DNA from: Pseudomonas sp.
GTDB lineage: Bacteria; Pseudomonadota; Gammaproteobacteria; Pseudomonadales; Pseudomonadaceae
Reading direction: 5' to 3'
Length of the DNA: 34,763 nt
Assembly (NCBI GenBank): GCA_030656145.1
Contig: JAUSOF010000032.1
Location: 1 to 34,763, forward strand
The number at the start of each line of letters is the position of its first letter. The first letter of the stretch is position 1. The position numbers and the translations under genes were made by a program. Positions 8,373 to 16,695 of this stretch are shown here, piece after piece. The notes under the pieces were generated by a model that saw only the letters and a list, made by a program, of their open reading frames with translations, searched no databases and was not told the origin of the DNA.

Positions 8373-8399
8373 CCCCGTAGTGCACTCAGTGCTACGGGA
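8373..8399 (+). other. Hairpin in the leader upstream of the riboswitch
   Basis: CCCGTAG (8374-8380) pairs with CTACGGG (8392-8398), and weaker inner pairing (GCAC/GTGC) extends the stem. No T-run follows, so it is not an obvious terminator. It lies just after the predicted sigma-54 start point. Confidence 0.5.
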
Positions 8400-8427
8400 T
8401 CGCGGCACCACAATTTGCAATAGCCGA

Positions 8428-8530
8428 CTAGGGTTCCGGCTCGTTCGATGCGAAAAGCATGGGCGAGTGACTGGTCCGAGAGTTGGCGACCTCCTTCGAG
8501 GTTACACGGCGGGATAAAAGCCCGGGAGAA
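8428..8530 (+). promoter_or_regulatory. Guanidine-I riboswitch (ykkC/yxkD class)
   Basis: The diagnostic conserved blocks occur in the correct order: CTAGGGTTCCG (8428-8438), ACTGGTCCGAGAG (8470-8482), then ACACGGCGGGATAAAAG and CCCGGGAGA (about 8504-8529). These are the signature sequences of the ykkC RNA, which senses free guanidine and switches on guanidine export or degradation genes. It ends 67 bases before the start codon of the first gene. A short GC-rich hairpin (CCCC AGTAG TGGGG) follows at about 8535-8548. Every downstream gene matches the known guanidine regulon. Confidence 0.96.
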
Positions 8531-8596
8531 CGCGCCCCAGTAGTGGGGAGACCGCCGCGCACTCCTGCCCGCCCTTTCTCGAACTGGAGGTTCCCT

Positions 8597-9664
8597 ATGC
8601 GTACGCCCCGTCTGTGCTCCGTTCTCGCTGCCGGCCTTGCCGCCGCCATCAGCCTCAATAGCCACGCCGCGCCGAAATCCGACTTCAGCGTCTGCTGGAC
8701 CATCTACGCCGGCTGGATGCCCTGGGAATACGGCGAGGCCTCCGGCATCGTCGACAAATGGGCGAAGAAGTACGACATCAACATCGATGTGGTGCAGATC
8801 AACGATTACGTCGAGTCGATCAACCAGTACAGCGCCGGTCAGTTCGACGGCTGCACCATGACCAACATGGACGCCCTGACCATCCCCGCAGCCGGTGGCA
8901 TCGACTCCACCGCGCTGATCATTGGCGACTTCTCCAACGGTAACGATGGCATCGTGCTCAAGGGTGAGAAGAAGACCCTGGGCGACCTCAAGGGCCAGAA
9001 CGTCAACCTGGTCGAGCTGTCCGTCTCCCACTACCTGCTGGCCCGTGGCCTGGAAAAAGCAGGCCTAAGCGAAAGAGACCTGAAGGTGGTCAATACCTCC
9101 GACGCCGACCTGGTCGCCGCCTTTTCAACCAGCGACGTCACCGCCGTGACCACCTGGAACCCGCTGTTGGCCGAGATCGAAGCCACGCCCAACGTGACCA
9201 AGGTATTCGACTCCAGCCGAATCCCCGGTGAAATCATCGACCTGATGGTGGTCAACAGCGACACCCTCAAGGACAACCCGGCGTTCGGCAAAGCGCTGAC
9301 CGGTGCCTGGTACGAAATCATGGCCACCATGAGCGCCGATACCGCAGCCGGCAAGGCGGCCCGCGAGCACATGGCCAAAGCCTCCGGCACCGATCTGGCC
9401 GGTTATGAGGCGCAACTGGCAGTGACCAAGATGTTCTATTCGGCCAAGGACGCCGTGGCATTCGCCACTAGCCCGAAACTGCCAGCGACCATGACCAAGG
9501 TAGCCGAGTTCTCCTTCAGCCACGGCTTGCTCGGTGAAGGCGCGCAGAGCAGCGATGCCATCGGCATGAGCTTCGCCCGTGAGGTGGTTACCGGCGATCA
9601 AGGCAATCTCAAACTGCGGTTCGACCCGACCTACATGCAAATGGCCGCCGACGGCACGCTGTAA
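8597..9664 (+). CDS. ABC importer substrate-binding protein of the guanidine operon
   Basis: A 355-aa protein starting at ATG 8597, with TGGAGG six bases upstream. The longer open frame back to 8483 runs through the riboswitch and is not coding. A Sec signal peptide is visible (MRTPRLCSVLAAGLAAAISL, cut near SHAA). The mature protein is an NMT1/SsuA-like type 2 binding protein (CWTIYAGWMPWEYGEASG, then DGCTMTNMDAL and TTWNPLL). It corresponds to the binding protein habitually found beside 'urea carboxylase' and often labelled a urea ABC transporter protein. The riboswitch and downstream enzymes make guanidine, or a compound releasing it, the likelier ligand; that is inference. Confidence 0.92.
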   Translation: MRTPRLCSVLAAGLAAAISLNSHAAPKSDFSVCWTIYAGWMPWEYGEASGIVDKWAKKYDINIDVVQINDYVESINQYSAGQFDGCTMTNMDALTIPAAGGIDSTALIIGDFSNGNDGIVLKGEKKTLGDLKGQNVNLVELSVSHYLLARGLEKAGLSERDLKVVNTSDADLVAAFSTSDVTAVTTWNPLLAEIEATPNVTKVFDSSRIPGEIIDLMVVNSDTLKDNPAFGKALTGAWYEIMATMSADTAAGKAAREHMAKASGTDLAGYEAQLAVTKMFYSAKDAVAFATSPKLPATMTKVAEFSFSHGLLGEGAQSSDAIGMSFAREVVTGDQGNLKLRFDPTYMQMAADGTL

Positions 9665-9677
9665 CCAACGGCCCATG

Positions 9678-9756
9678 GTAGGAGCCAGCTTGCTGGCGAT
9701 CCTACGTCCGGCGGCGCATTCGCGTCGCCATTGATCGCCAGCAAGCTGGCTCCTAC
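9678..9756. repeat. REP-like palindrome between binding protein and permease genes
   Basis: The arms are 23 bp and perfectly complementary (9678-9700 and 9734-9756; GTAGGAGCCAGCTTGCTGG on the left) around a 33-base spacer. The RNA would form a very stable stem-loop 13 bases after the binding-protein stop codon, comparable in place to the REP between malE and malF, which protects the upstream mRNA and gives more binding protein than permease. Confidence 0.93.
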
Positions 9757-9783
9757 AGCGTTCCACCGAGGTATGAACTTGCC

Positions 9784-10599
9784 ATGCGCCTGATCAACCG
9801 ACACCCGCAGCGTAGCGGTCGCTTTATGCTGGTTCTGCTGCCCTTCGCCCTGCTGCTGTTCGCCTACTTCATGAGTTCGGCGCAGCGTCTGGCGGAAAAT
9901 CCCAACGACAAGCTGCTGCCCAGCGCCACGCAGATGGTCGCGGCGATTGATCGCCTGGCCTTTACCGAGGACAAGCGCAGCGGCAAGTACCTGTTCTGGG
10001 AGGACACCCGCGCCAGCCTCAAGCGCCTCGGCATGGGCCTGGGCATCGCGGCCGTGGTCGGATTGTGCCTGGGCATCGCCGCCGGCAGCCTACCGCTGTT
10101 CAGTGCGCCGCTGTCGCCGCTGCTCACGGTGCTGTCGATGGTGCCGCCCCTGGCGATTCTGCCGATCCTGTTCATCACCTTCGGCCTCGGCGAGCTGTCC
10201 AAGGTAATGCTGATTGTCATCGGCATCACCCCGGTGCTGGCCCGCGATCTGGAACAGCGCGCCCGCGAGATTCCACCGGAGCTGCTGATCAAGGCGCAAA
10301 CCCTGGGGGCCAGCACCTGGACCCTGATCCTGCGCGTGGTTCTGCCACACATCATGCCGCGCCTGCTGATCGCCCTGCGCCTGGTGCTCGGCTCGGCCTG
10401 GCTGTTCTTGATTGCGGCGGAAGCCATCGCCTCCACCGACGGCCTCGGTTACCGGATCTTCCTGGTGCGCCGCTATATGGCGATGGATGTGATCCTGCCC
10501 TACGTGGCCTGGATCACCCTGCTCGCCTGGCTGATGGACCTGGGCCTGCGCCAGACCATCCGCCTGTGCTTCCCCTGGTATGAAGGAGCCAAGGCATGA
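9784..10599 (+). CDS. ABC importer permease of the guanidine operon
   Basis: A 271-aa integral membrane protein of the SsuC/TauC-like BPD transporter class. TM1 is near 13-32 (FMLVLLPFALLLFAYFM), followed by a cytoplasmic/periplasmic stretch and about five more helices between 85 and 255. The cytoplasmic coupling loop (EAA-like) is at about 160-180 (ELLIKAQTLGASTWTLI). Only a GAGG about 13 bases upstream supports the ATG. The stop overlaps the ATPase start by four bases (ATGA), so the two are translationally coupled. Confidence 0.93.
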   Translation: MRLINRHPQRSGRFMLVLLPFALLLFAYFMSSAQRLAENPNDKLLPSATQMVAAIDRLAFTEDKRSGKYLFWEDTRASLKRLGMGLGIAAVVGLCLGIAAGSLPLFSAPLSPLLTVLSMVPPLAILPILFITFGLGELSKVMLIVIGITPVLARDLEQRAREIPPELLIKAQTLGASTWTLILRVVLPHIMPRLLIALRLVLGSAWLFLIAAEAIASTDGLGYRIFLVRRYMAMDVILPYVAWITLLAWLMDLGLRQTIRLCFPWYEGAKA

Positions 10600-11405
10600 G
10601 CGATCAAACAAGCAGCGCCTTCATTCAGGTCAACAACGTCTGGCAGGAGTACGGCGATCAGGTGGTATTGGAACGCCTGAATCTGAACATCAGCGAGGGC
10701 GAATTCTGCACCCTGGTCGGTGCCTCCGGCTGCGGCAAGTCAACTTTCCTGCGCCTGCTGCTGGGTCAGGAACGCGCCAGCCGCGGCGAGATCCTGCTGG
10801 CTGGCGAACCGCTCGCCGCCGAGCCGGATGCCAGCCGTGGCGTGGTGTTTCAGCGTTACTCGGTGTTTCCACACTTGAGCGTGCTGGACAACGTCACCAT
10901 CGGCCTGGAGTTGCCGCGCTCACCCCTGCTCGGCCGGCTGTTCGGTCGGGCCAAGCGCGAGGCCCGCGAACAGGCCGCGCAAATGCTGACCAAAGTCGGT
11001 CTCGGCCACGCCCTGGACAAATACCCGACGCAGCTGTCTGGCGGTATGCAGCAACGCCTGGCCATCGCCCAGGCGTTGATCATGCAACCGCGCGTCTTGC
11101 TGCTGGACGAGCCTTTCGGCGCTCTCGATCCGGGCACTCGCAAGGACATGCATGCACTACTGCTCGATCTGTGGCGCGAAACCCGGCTCACCGTATTCAT
11201 GGTCACCCATGACCTGAGTGAAGGCTTCAGCCTTGGCACCCGCTTGCTGGTGTTCGACAAGGTCCGCGTCGACCCGCACGCGCCGAATGCCTTCGGCGCG
11301 CGCATCACCTACGACATCCCACTGAACAGCGACCGCCGCGCCACCCGCGCAGCTGTCGAGGCGTTGCCGCCGCACATCACCGGCAACCTGCAACCTGCTG
11401 TGTAA
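10596..11405 (+). CDS. ABC importer ATPase of the guanidine operon
   Basis: A 269-aa nucleotide-binding subunit. Walker A is GASGCGKST (42-50), the signature LSGGMQQR (147-154), Walker B VLLLDEP (167-173) with FGALD, and the switch His sits in VTHDLSEG. It belongs to the SsuB/TauB-like group and would power uptake with the preceding permease and binding protein. The ATG overlaps the permease stop, and the next gene begins 11 bases after its stop with an AAGGAG site. Confidence 0.95.
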   Translation: MSDQTSSAFIQVNNVWQEYGDQVVLERLNLNISEGEFCTLVGASGCGKSTFLRLLLGQERASRGEILLAGEPLAAEPDASRGVVFQRYSVFPHLSVLDNVTIGLELPRSPLLGRLFGRAKREAREQAAQMLTKVGLGHALDKYPTQLSGGMQQRLAIAQALIMQPRVLLLDEPFGALDPGTRKDMHALLLDLWRETRLTVFMVTHDLSEGFSLGTRLLVFDKVRVDPHAPNAFGARITYDIPLNSDRRATRAAVEALPPHITGNLQPAV

Positions 11406-11415
11406 GGAGCATCAG

Positions 11416-12144
11416 ATGACTGCCTCATTAACCCTGCGCCCCACGCTTTACGAGGACCTTGTTCCCGGTGGTGGCCATACCTCGTTCGTACTCAAGCGCG
11501 GCCAGTTACTACGCATCAGCGACCTCGAAGGCGGTGCCAATGCCAGCCTGCTGCTGCTCAATGCCGCCGAGAAAAGCGAACGCCTCAATCTGCCGGACAG
11601 CCTCAAGTGCCAACACACCGCCAAGCTGACTGCTGGCCACTGCCTGTACTCGGACATGGGTCGGGTGCTGGCTGCCATCACCGCCGACACCTGCGGCTGG
11701 CACGACAGCTTTGGCGGCGTGCTCAACGCTGAGGAAGTGCGGGAGAAGTACGGCAGCGGCAGTTATCAACAACTGCGCAACGGCTTCTTCCGCAACGGCG
11801 TGGACAACCTGCTGGTGGAAATGGGCAAGTGGAACCTAGGCCTTGCCGACCTGCTGATGTGCCTGAATCTGTTCAGCAAGGTAACAGTGGACAGCGACGG
11901 CTGCTTCCACTTCCAGCCGGGCAACGCCAAGGCCGGCGACTACATCGAACTGTACGCACCGATGGACACCCTGGTGGTGCTGACCGCCCTGCAACATCCC
12001 ATGGACCCCAACCCGGTGTATGCGCCCAAGCCACTGCAACTGAGCTGGCACAAGGTGGAAAGCGACGGCATCAGCGTGCTGTGCCGCACCTCGCGCCCAG
12101 AAAACGCGCGTGGCTTCCATAACACCGAACGTCTGTATATCTGA
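11416..12144 (+). CDS. DUF1989 protein, UAAP1 type; subunit of carboxyguanidine deiminase
   Basis: A 242-aa soluble protein of the DUF1989 family known as urea-amidolyase-associated protein. It has the characteristic [12 protein letters not shown] block (about 94-105) and a [11 protein letters not shown] segment before it. In guanidine-degrading bacteria the two adjacent DUF1989 proteins form carboxyguanidine deiminase (CgdAB), which converts carboxyguanidine to allophanate plus ammonia. I am not sure which letter this one carries, so I give no symbol. It is 11 bp after the ATPase gene and 11 bp before its partner, consistent with one transcript. Confidence 0.9.
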   Translation: MTASLTLRPTLYEDLVPGGGHTSFVLKRGQLLRISDLEGGANASLLLLNAAEKSERLNLPDSLKCQHTAKLTAGHCLYSDMGRVLAAITADTCGWHDSFGGVLNAEEVREKYGSGSYQQLRNGFFRNGVDNLLVEMGKWNLGLADLLMCLNLFSKVTVDSDGCFHFQPGNAKAGDYIELYAPMDTLVVLTALQHPMDPNPVYAPKPLQLSWHKVESDGISVLCRTSRPENARGFHNTERLYI

Positions 12145-12155
12145 GGCCGGCGCAC

Positions 12156-12791
12156 ATGACTCTTACCGCAAGCGACAAGCACCCCGAAGCCGCCATCTCC
12201 CGCGCCACCATTGGCGCTGGCGAGCCGTTTCTCTGCGAAGTGAAAGCCGGCCAGACCCTGCGCCTGCTCGACCTGCAAGGCAATCAGGCAGTCGACACCT
12301 TGTTCTACAGCGCCAGCAACCCGCGCGAGCGTTACGACGTGCAGCGCACCTTGCGCAAACAAAACAGCGTGTACCTGACCACCGGCAGCGTGCTCTATTC
12401 CAACCTCGGCCAGCCGATGCTGAGCATCGTCGCCGACACCTGTGGGCGCCACGATACCCTCGGCGGTGCCTGCGCCCAGGAGAGCAACACGGTCAGGTAC
12501 GCCCTGGACAAACGCTATATGCACAGCTGCCGCGACAACTTCCTGCGCGCCAGCCTGCACGACGGCCGCCTGAACAAGGCCGACATCAGCGCCAATATCA
12601 ACTTCTTCATGAACGTGCCGGTGACGCCCGAAGGCGGCCTGACCTTCGAGGACGGCATCTCCGCACCCGGTAAATACGTCGAGCTCAAGGCGCACATGGA
12701 CGTGATCGTGCTGATCTCCAACTGCCCGCAACTGAACAACCCGTGCAACGGCTACAACCCGACCCCGGCTGAAGTCCTGGTGTGGGATTGA
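12156..12791 (+). CDS. DUF1989 protein, UAAP2 type; partner subunit of carboxyguanidine deiminase
   Basis: A 211-aa protein paralogous to the preceding gene, with the same core motif [16 protein letters not shown] (about 95-110), [12 protein letters not shown] before it and [13 protein letters not shown] later. The ATG lies ten bases after a GAGG. Known family members act with the other DUF1989 protein on carboxyguanidine. Its presence separates guanidine operons from plain urea-amidolyase operons, which do not need a deiminase. Confidence 0.9.
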   Translation: MTLTASDKHPEAAISRATIGAGEPFLCEVKAGQTLRLLDLQGNQAVDTLFYSASNPRERYDVQRTLRKQNSVYLTTGSVLYSNLGQPMLSIVADTCGRHDTLGGACAQESNTVRYALDKRYMHSCRDNFLRASLHDGRLNKADISANINFFMNVPVTPEGGLTFEDGISAPGKYVELKAHMDVIVLISNCPQLNNPCNGYNPTPAEVLVWD

Positions 12792-12825
12792 GCAGGTTAA
12801 AAACGAAAAGCTTGCAACCAGACCT

Positions 12826-12878
12826 GTAGGAGCGGGCCAGGCCCGCGAACGCTCTTCGCGGGCATGGCCCGCTCCTAC
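12826..12878. repeat. REP-like palindrome between deiminase and carboxylase genes
   Basis: A near-perfect inverted repeat. GTAGGAGCGGGCCA on the left mirrors TGGCCCGCTCCTAC on the right, and the inner GCCCGCGAA mirrors TTCGCGGGC around a short loop, with one unpaired base per arm. It belongs to the commonest GTAGGAGCGGGC REP type of Pseudomonas. It differs from the palindrome at 9678-9756. Confidence 0.93.
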
Positions 12879-12946
12879 AACCTATGGACGACCATAGGGC
12901 GCATCACTACCGGCGGGACGGCCCGCCCCTTTCGAGGACACCTCGA

Positions 12947-15900
12947 ATGTTCGACAAACTGCTCATCGCCAACCGTGGCGCCATCGCCTGCCGCATCCTG
13001 CGCACCCTGCGCCAGCTCGACGTCAAAGGTGTGGCCGTCTACTCCGAAGCCGACGTCGCCAGCCTGCACCTGCAGCAGGCCGATGAGGCACATAGCCTGG
13101 GCGAAGGCCCGGCTGCCAACACCTACCTGGTGGTCGAGAAAATTCTCGCCGTGGCCAAACAAAGCGGTGCCACGGCGATCCACCCCGGCTACGGCTTCCT
13201 CTCCGAGAACGCCGCCTTTGCCGAAGCCTGCGAAGCCGCTGGTATTGCCTTTGTCGGCCCCACGCCCAAGCAGTTGCGCGTATTCGGCCTCAAGCACACC
13301 GCCCGCGCCCTGGCCAAGCAGCACGGTGTGCCGATGCTCGAAGGCACCGACTTGCTGGAAAACCTCGACGCCGCGCTGATCGCCGCAGATCAAGTGGGCT
13401 ATCCGCTGATGCTGAAAAGCACCGCCGGCGGTGGCGGCATCGGTATGCGTGTGTGCCACAGCGCCGCAGAACTCTCCGACGCCTTTGAGGTGGTCAAACG
13501 CCTGGGGCAGAACAACTTCAGCGACAGCGGCGTGTTTATCGAGAACTACATCCAGCGCGCCCGCCACCTGGAAGTGCAGGTATTTGGCGATGGCCACGGC
13601 GAGGTGCTGGCCCTTGGCGTACGAGACTGCTCGGTGCAGCGGCGCAACCAGAAAGTGCTTGAAGAAACCCCAGCACCGAATCTGCCCGCGGGCATGGTCG
13701 AGGAGCTGTGCGCCGCAGCGATCAAGCTGGCCAAGGCGGTCAATTACCGCAGCGCCGGCACCGTGGAATTCGTCTACGACAGCGAAGCCGCGCGTTTCTA
13801 TTTCCTGGAGGTAAACACCCGCCTGCAAGTCGAGCATGGCGTCACCGAACAAGTGTGGGGTGTCGACCTGGTGCGCTGGATGATCGAGCTGGCGGCCGGT
13901 GATCTGGCTCCGCTCAGCGAACTGGCGAAAACACTGAAACCCAGCGGCCATGCCATTCAAGCACGCCTGTATGCCGAAGATCCGGGCCGGGATTTCCAGC
14001 CCAGCCCCGGCCTGCTCACCGCCGTGAACTTCCCCAAGGCGGACGGTAAAGCGCTGCGCATCGACACCTGGGTAGAAGCCGGTTGCGAAATCCCGCCCTA
14101 CTTCGACCCGATGATCGCCAAAGTCATCACCTGGGCCGATAGCCGCGAAGCCGCCAGCAGCGCTCTTAACCAGGCCCTGGCAGACACCCTGCTGTATGGC
14201 GTGGAAACCAATAGCCAGTACCTGCGCCAGATCCTCACTGACGCGCCCTTTGCCAGCGGTAATCCCTGGACCCGCTGCTTGGAAGGCCTGACGTACAGCG
14301 CCACCACCTTCGAAGTGCTAAGCGCCGGCACCCAGACCACGGTGCAGGACTTCCCCGGCCGTCTCGGCTACTGGGCCGTTGGCGTACCGCCGTCCGGGCC
14401 AATGGACAGCCGCGCCCTGCGCCTGGGCAACCGCCTGCTCGGCAATCAGCAAGGCGCGGCCGCCCTGGAAATCACCATGAGCGGCCCGACCCTGCGCTTT
14501 AACACCAATGCCGTGGTGGCGGTGACCGGCGCACCAATCCCGCTGCAACTCGATGGTATCGAGCAGCCGCTGAACACCGCCCTGCTGATCAAGGCCGGCA
14601 GCACCCTGAGCCTCGGCACCATCGCGGGCAGCGGCGCGCGTTCTTACCTCAGCCTGCGCGGCGGCATTCAGGTACCGGATTATCTGGGCAGCAAAAGCAC
14701 CTTTACCCTTGGCCAGTTCGGCGGCCACGCGGGCCGCGCGCTGCGGGCCGGTGATGTGTTGCACATCCCCACGCTGACCGACCGCCAAGCCGGCGCACAA
14801 CTGCCTGCCGAGCTATGCACCTCCCTGCCCAACCTGCGGGAAATCCGCGTGATCTACGGCCCGCACGGCGCGCCGGAATACTTCACCCCGGCCTATATCG
14901 ACACCTTCTTCAGCACCGACTGGGAAGTGCACTTCAACTCCAGCCGCACCGGCGTACGCCTGATCGGGCCAAAACCTGAGTGGGTACGCGACAGCGGCGG
15001 CGAAGCCGGCTTGCACCCCTCCAACATCCACGACAACCCCTACGCCATTGGTGCGGTGGACTTCACCGGCGACATGCCGGTAATCCTCGGCCCGGATGGC
15101 CCGAGCCTGGGCGGCTTCGTCTGCCCGGTGACGATTATCGAAGCCGATCTGTGGCAACTGGGCCAGCTTAAAGCGGGGGATAAAGTGCGCTTTGCGCCGG
15201 TCAGCATCGAAGTCGCACGGCAATTTGCCAAGGCCAACGACTTCGAGTGCACAGATCTTCGTGGGAGGGGCTTTAGCCGCGACAATGACGCCGCTTCGAT
15301 CGCGGCTGAAGCCCCTCCCACAAAGACTCTCCAGAGCCCCATCATTCTCGACATCGGCACCGCCGATAAACGCCTGGTCGCGCGCCTGTCCGGTGACACC
15401 CATCTGCTGCTGGAAATCGGCGCGTCTGAGCTGGATCTGGTGCTGCGTTTCCGTGGCCATGCGCTGATGCAGGCGCTGGAAGCCAAACAACTGAATGGCG
15501 TGATCGACCTCACCCCCGGCATCCGCTCGCTGCAGGTGCATTACCAGCCGGAAACCCTGAGCCTTGACGATCTACTCGGCATAGTCGCCGGTGAGTGGGA
15601 TGCGGTGTGCGCCGCACAAGACCTCAAGGTGCCGTCGCGCATCGTCCACCTGCCGCTGTCCTGGGACGACCCGGCCTGCCAGTTGGCCATCGACAAATAC
15701 ATGACCACCGTGCGCAAAGACGCGCCCTGGTGCCCGAGCAACCTGGAATTTATCCGCCGCATCAATGACCTGCCCAACCTCGACGAGGTGTACCGCACGG
15801 TATTCGAGGCCAGCTACCTGGTGATGGGCCTGGGCGACGTCTACCTCGGTGCGCCAGTGGCCACCCCGCTCGACCCGCGCCATCGCCTGGTCACCACCAA

Positions 15901-16582
15901 ATACAACCCGGCGCGCACCTGGACGGCGGAAAACTCGGTGGGCATCGGCGGCGCCTATATGTGCGTGTACGGCATGGAAGGCCCCGGCGGTTACCAGTTC
16001 GTCGGCCGCACCCTGCAGATGTGGAACCGCTACCGCGAAGTGGCGGCCTTCGACGGCAAGCCTTGGCTGCTGCGCTTCTTCGATCAGATCCGTTTCTACC
16101 CGGTTTCCGCCGAGGAGTTACTGCGCATCCGCCGCGACTTTCCCCTAGGCCGCTATGACCTGCGTATCGAACACAGCGAGCTGCACCTGGCCGACTACCA
16201 GGCCTTTCTCGACCGCGAGGCTGCGGGCATCGAGGCCTTCCGCAATCAGCAGCGCGGCGCCTTCGACGCTGAACGCCAGCGCTGGATCGAATCGGGCCAG
16301 GCGCATTTCGACAGCGAGGAAGTCGCCCCCGATCTCGGCGAGGACGCGCCCCTGGGCAACGGCCAGCACGGCATCGAAAGCCATATCGCCGGCAACCTCT
16401 GGCAGGTGCAGGTGGCTGTCGGCGACCGGGTCAAGGCCGGCGATGTACTGGTGATTCTGGAGTCGATGAAAATGGAAATCCCCCTGCTCGCCCCGCGTGA
16501 CGGCCTGGTCAGCGAGGTACGCGTACAACCCGGCTCGCCGGTACGCGCCGGCCAGCGGGTGGTGGTGCTGGAAGAAGTCTGA
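12947..16582 (+). CDS. Biotin-dependent guanidine carboxylase (urea carboxylase family)
   Basis: A 1211-aa protein starting at ATG 12947 (MFDKLLIANRGAIA; GAGG upstream). Domains: biotin carboxylase (1 to about 445), AHS2 carboxyltransferase half (from about 470, TTVQDFPGRLGYW), AHS1 half (about 800-1080) and a C-terminal biotinyl domain with ESMKM, biotinylated Lys about 1175. It carboxylates guanidine to carboxyguanidine using ATP and bicarbonate. Asp705 in GAVDFTGD sits where yeast urea amidolyases have Asn (INFTGD); I recall this Asn-to-Asp change as the guanidine-specificity marker. A palindromic repeat inserted in frame encodes residues 770-793 in the AHS2-AHS1 linker, an unusual interruption. 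Confidence 0.93.
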   Translation: MFDKLLIANRGAIACRILRTLRQLDVKGVAVYSEADVASLHLQQADEAHSLGEGPAANTYLVVEKILAVAKQSGATAIHPGYGFLSENAAFAEACEAAGIAFVGPTPKQLRVFGLKHTARALAKQHGVPMLEGTDLLENLDAALIAADQVGYPLMLKSTAGGGGIGMRVCHSAAELSDAFEVVKRLGQNNFSDSGVFIENYIQRARHLEVQVFGDGHGEVLALGVRDCSVQRRNQKVLEETPAPNLPAGMVEELCAAAIKLAKAVNYRSAGTVEFVYDSEAARFYFLEVNTRLQVEHGVTEQVWGVDLVRWMIELAAGDLAPLSELAKTLKPSGHAIQARLYAEDPGRDFQPSPGLLTAVNFPKADGKALRIDTWVEAGCEIPPYFDPMIAKVITWADSREAASSALNQALADTLLYGVETNSQYLRQILTDAPFASGNPWTRCLEGLTYSATTFEVLSAGTQTTVQDFPGRLGYWAVGVPPSGPMDSRALRLGNRLLGNQQGAAALEITMSGPTLRFNTNAVVAVTGAPIPLQLDGIEQPLNTALLIKAGSTLSLGTIAGSGARSYLSLRGGIQVPDYLGSKSTFTLGQFGGHAGRALRAGDVLHIPTLTDRQAGAQLPAELCTSLPNLREIRVIYGPHGAPEYFTPAYIDTFFSTDWEVHFNSSRTGVRLIGPKPEWVRDSGGEAGLHPSNIHDNPYAIGAVDFTGDMPVILGPDGPSLGGFVCPVTIIEADLWQLGQLKAGDKVRFAPVSIEVARQFAKANDFECTDLRGRGFSRDNDAASIAAEAPPTKTLQSPIILDIGTADKRLVARLSGDTHLLLEIGASELDLVLRFRGHALMQALEAKQLNGVIDLTPGIRSLQVHYQPETLSLDDLLGIVAGEWDAVCAAQDLKVPSRIVHLPLSWDDPACQLAIDKYMTTVRKDAPWCPSNLEFIRRINDLPNLDEVYRTVFEASYLVMGLGDVYLGAPVATPLDPRHRLVTTKYNPARTWTAENSVGIGGAYMCVYGMEGPGGYQFVGRTLQMWNRYREVAAFDGKPWLLRFFDQIRFYPVSAEELLRIRRDFPLGRYDLRIEHSELHLADYQAFLDREAAGIEAFRNQQRGAFDAERQRWIESGQAHFDSEEVAPDLGEDAPLGNGQHGIESHIAGNLWQVQVAVGDRVKAGDVLVILESMKMEIPLLAPRDGLVSEVRVQPGSPVRAGQRVVVLEEV
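15256..15326. repeat. REP-like palindrome inserted in frame inside the carboxylase gene
   Basis: The arms are 27 bases (15256-15282 and 15300-15326) and complementary except for two positions that would be G-U pairs in RNA. The core GTGGGAGGGGCTTTAGCCGC is a Pseudomonas REP type. It contains no in-frame stop and keeps the reading frame, adding about 24 residues (TDLRGRGFSRD ... AAEAPPTK) unlike the flanking protein. Confidence 0.93.
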
Positions 16583-16604
16583 CGGAAACCAAGATGCAGC
16601 CGTA

Positions 16605-16679
16605 GGGTGCGCGGGGCCGCCTAGGCCGCGCGCACCATTGAACACTGCGGTGCGCAAGGCCTAGGCGGCCCCGCACCCC
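16605..16679. repeat. Palindromic repeat between carboxylase and allophanate hydrolase genes
   Basis: Perfect 16-bp arms (16612-16627 and 16658-16673; CGGGGCCGCCTAGGCC) are extended outward by GGGTGC/GCACCC with a two-base bulge. This sequence type differs from the other palindromes in the operon. The hydrolase ribosome site (GAGGAAG) follows directly. Confidence 0.9.
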
Positions 16680-16695
16680 CGACGAGGAAGCCAAC

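Noticed and set aside
8483..8596. N-terminal extension of the guanidine-operon binding protein
   Set aside because: This open stretch lies in the riboswitch and leader; ATG 8597 has a good ribosome site and begins a clear signal peptide.
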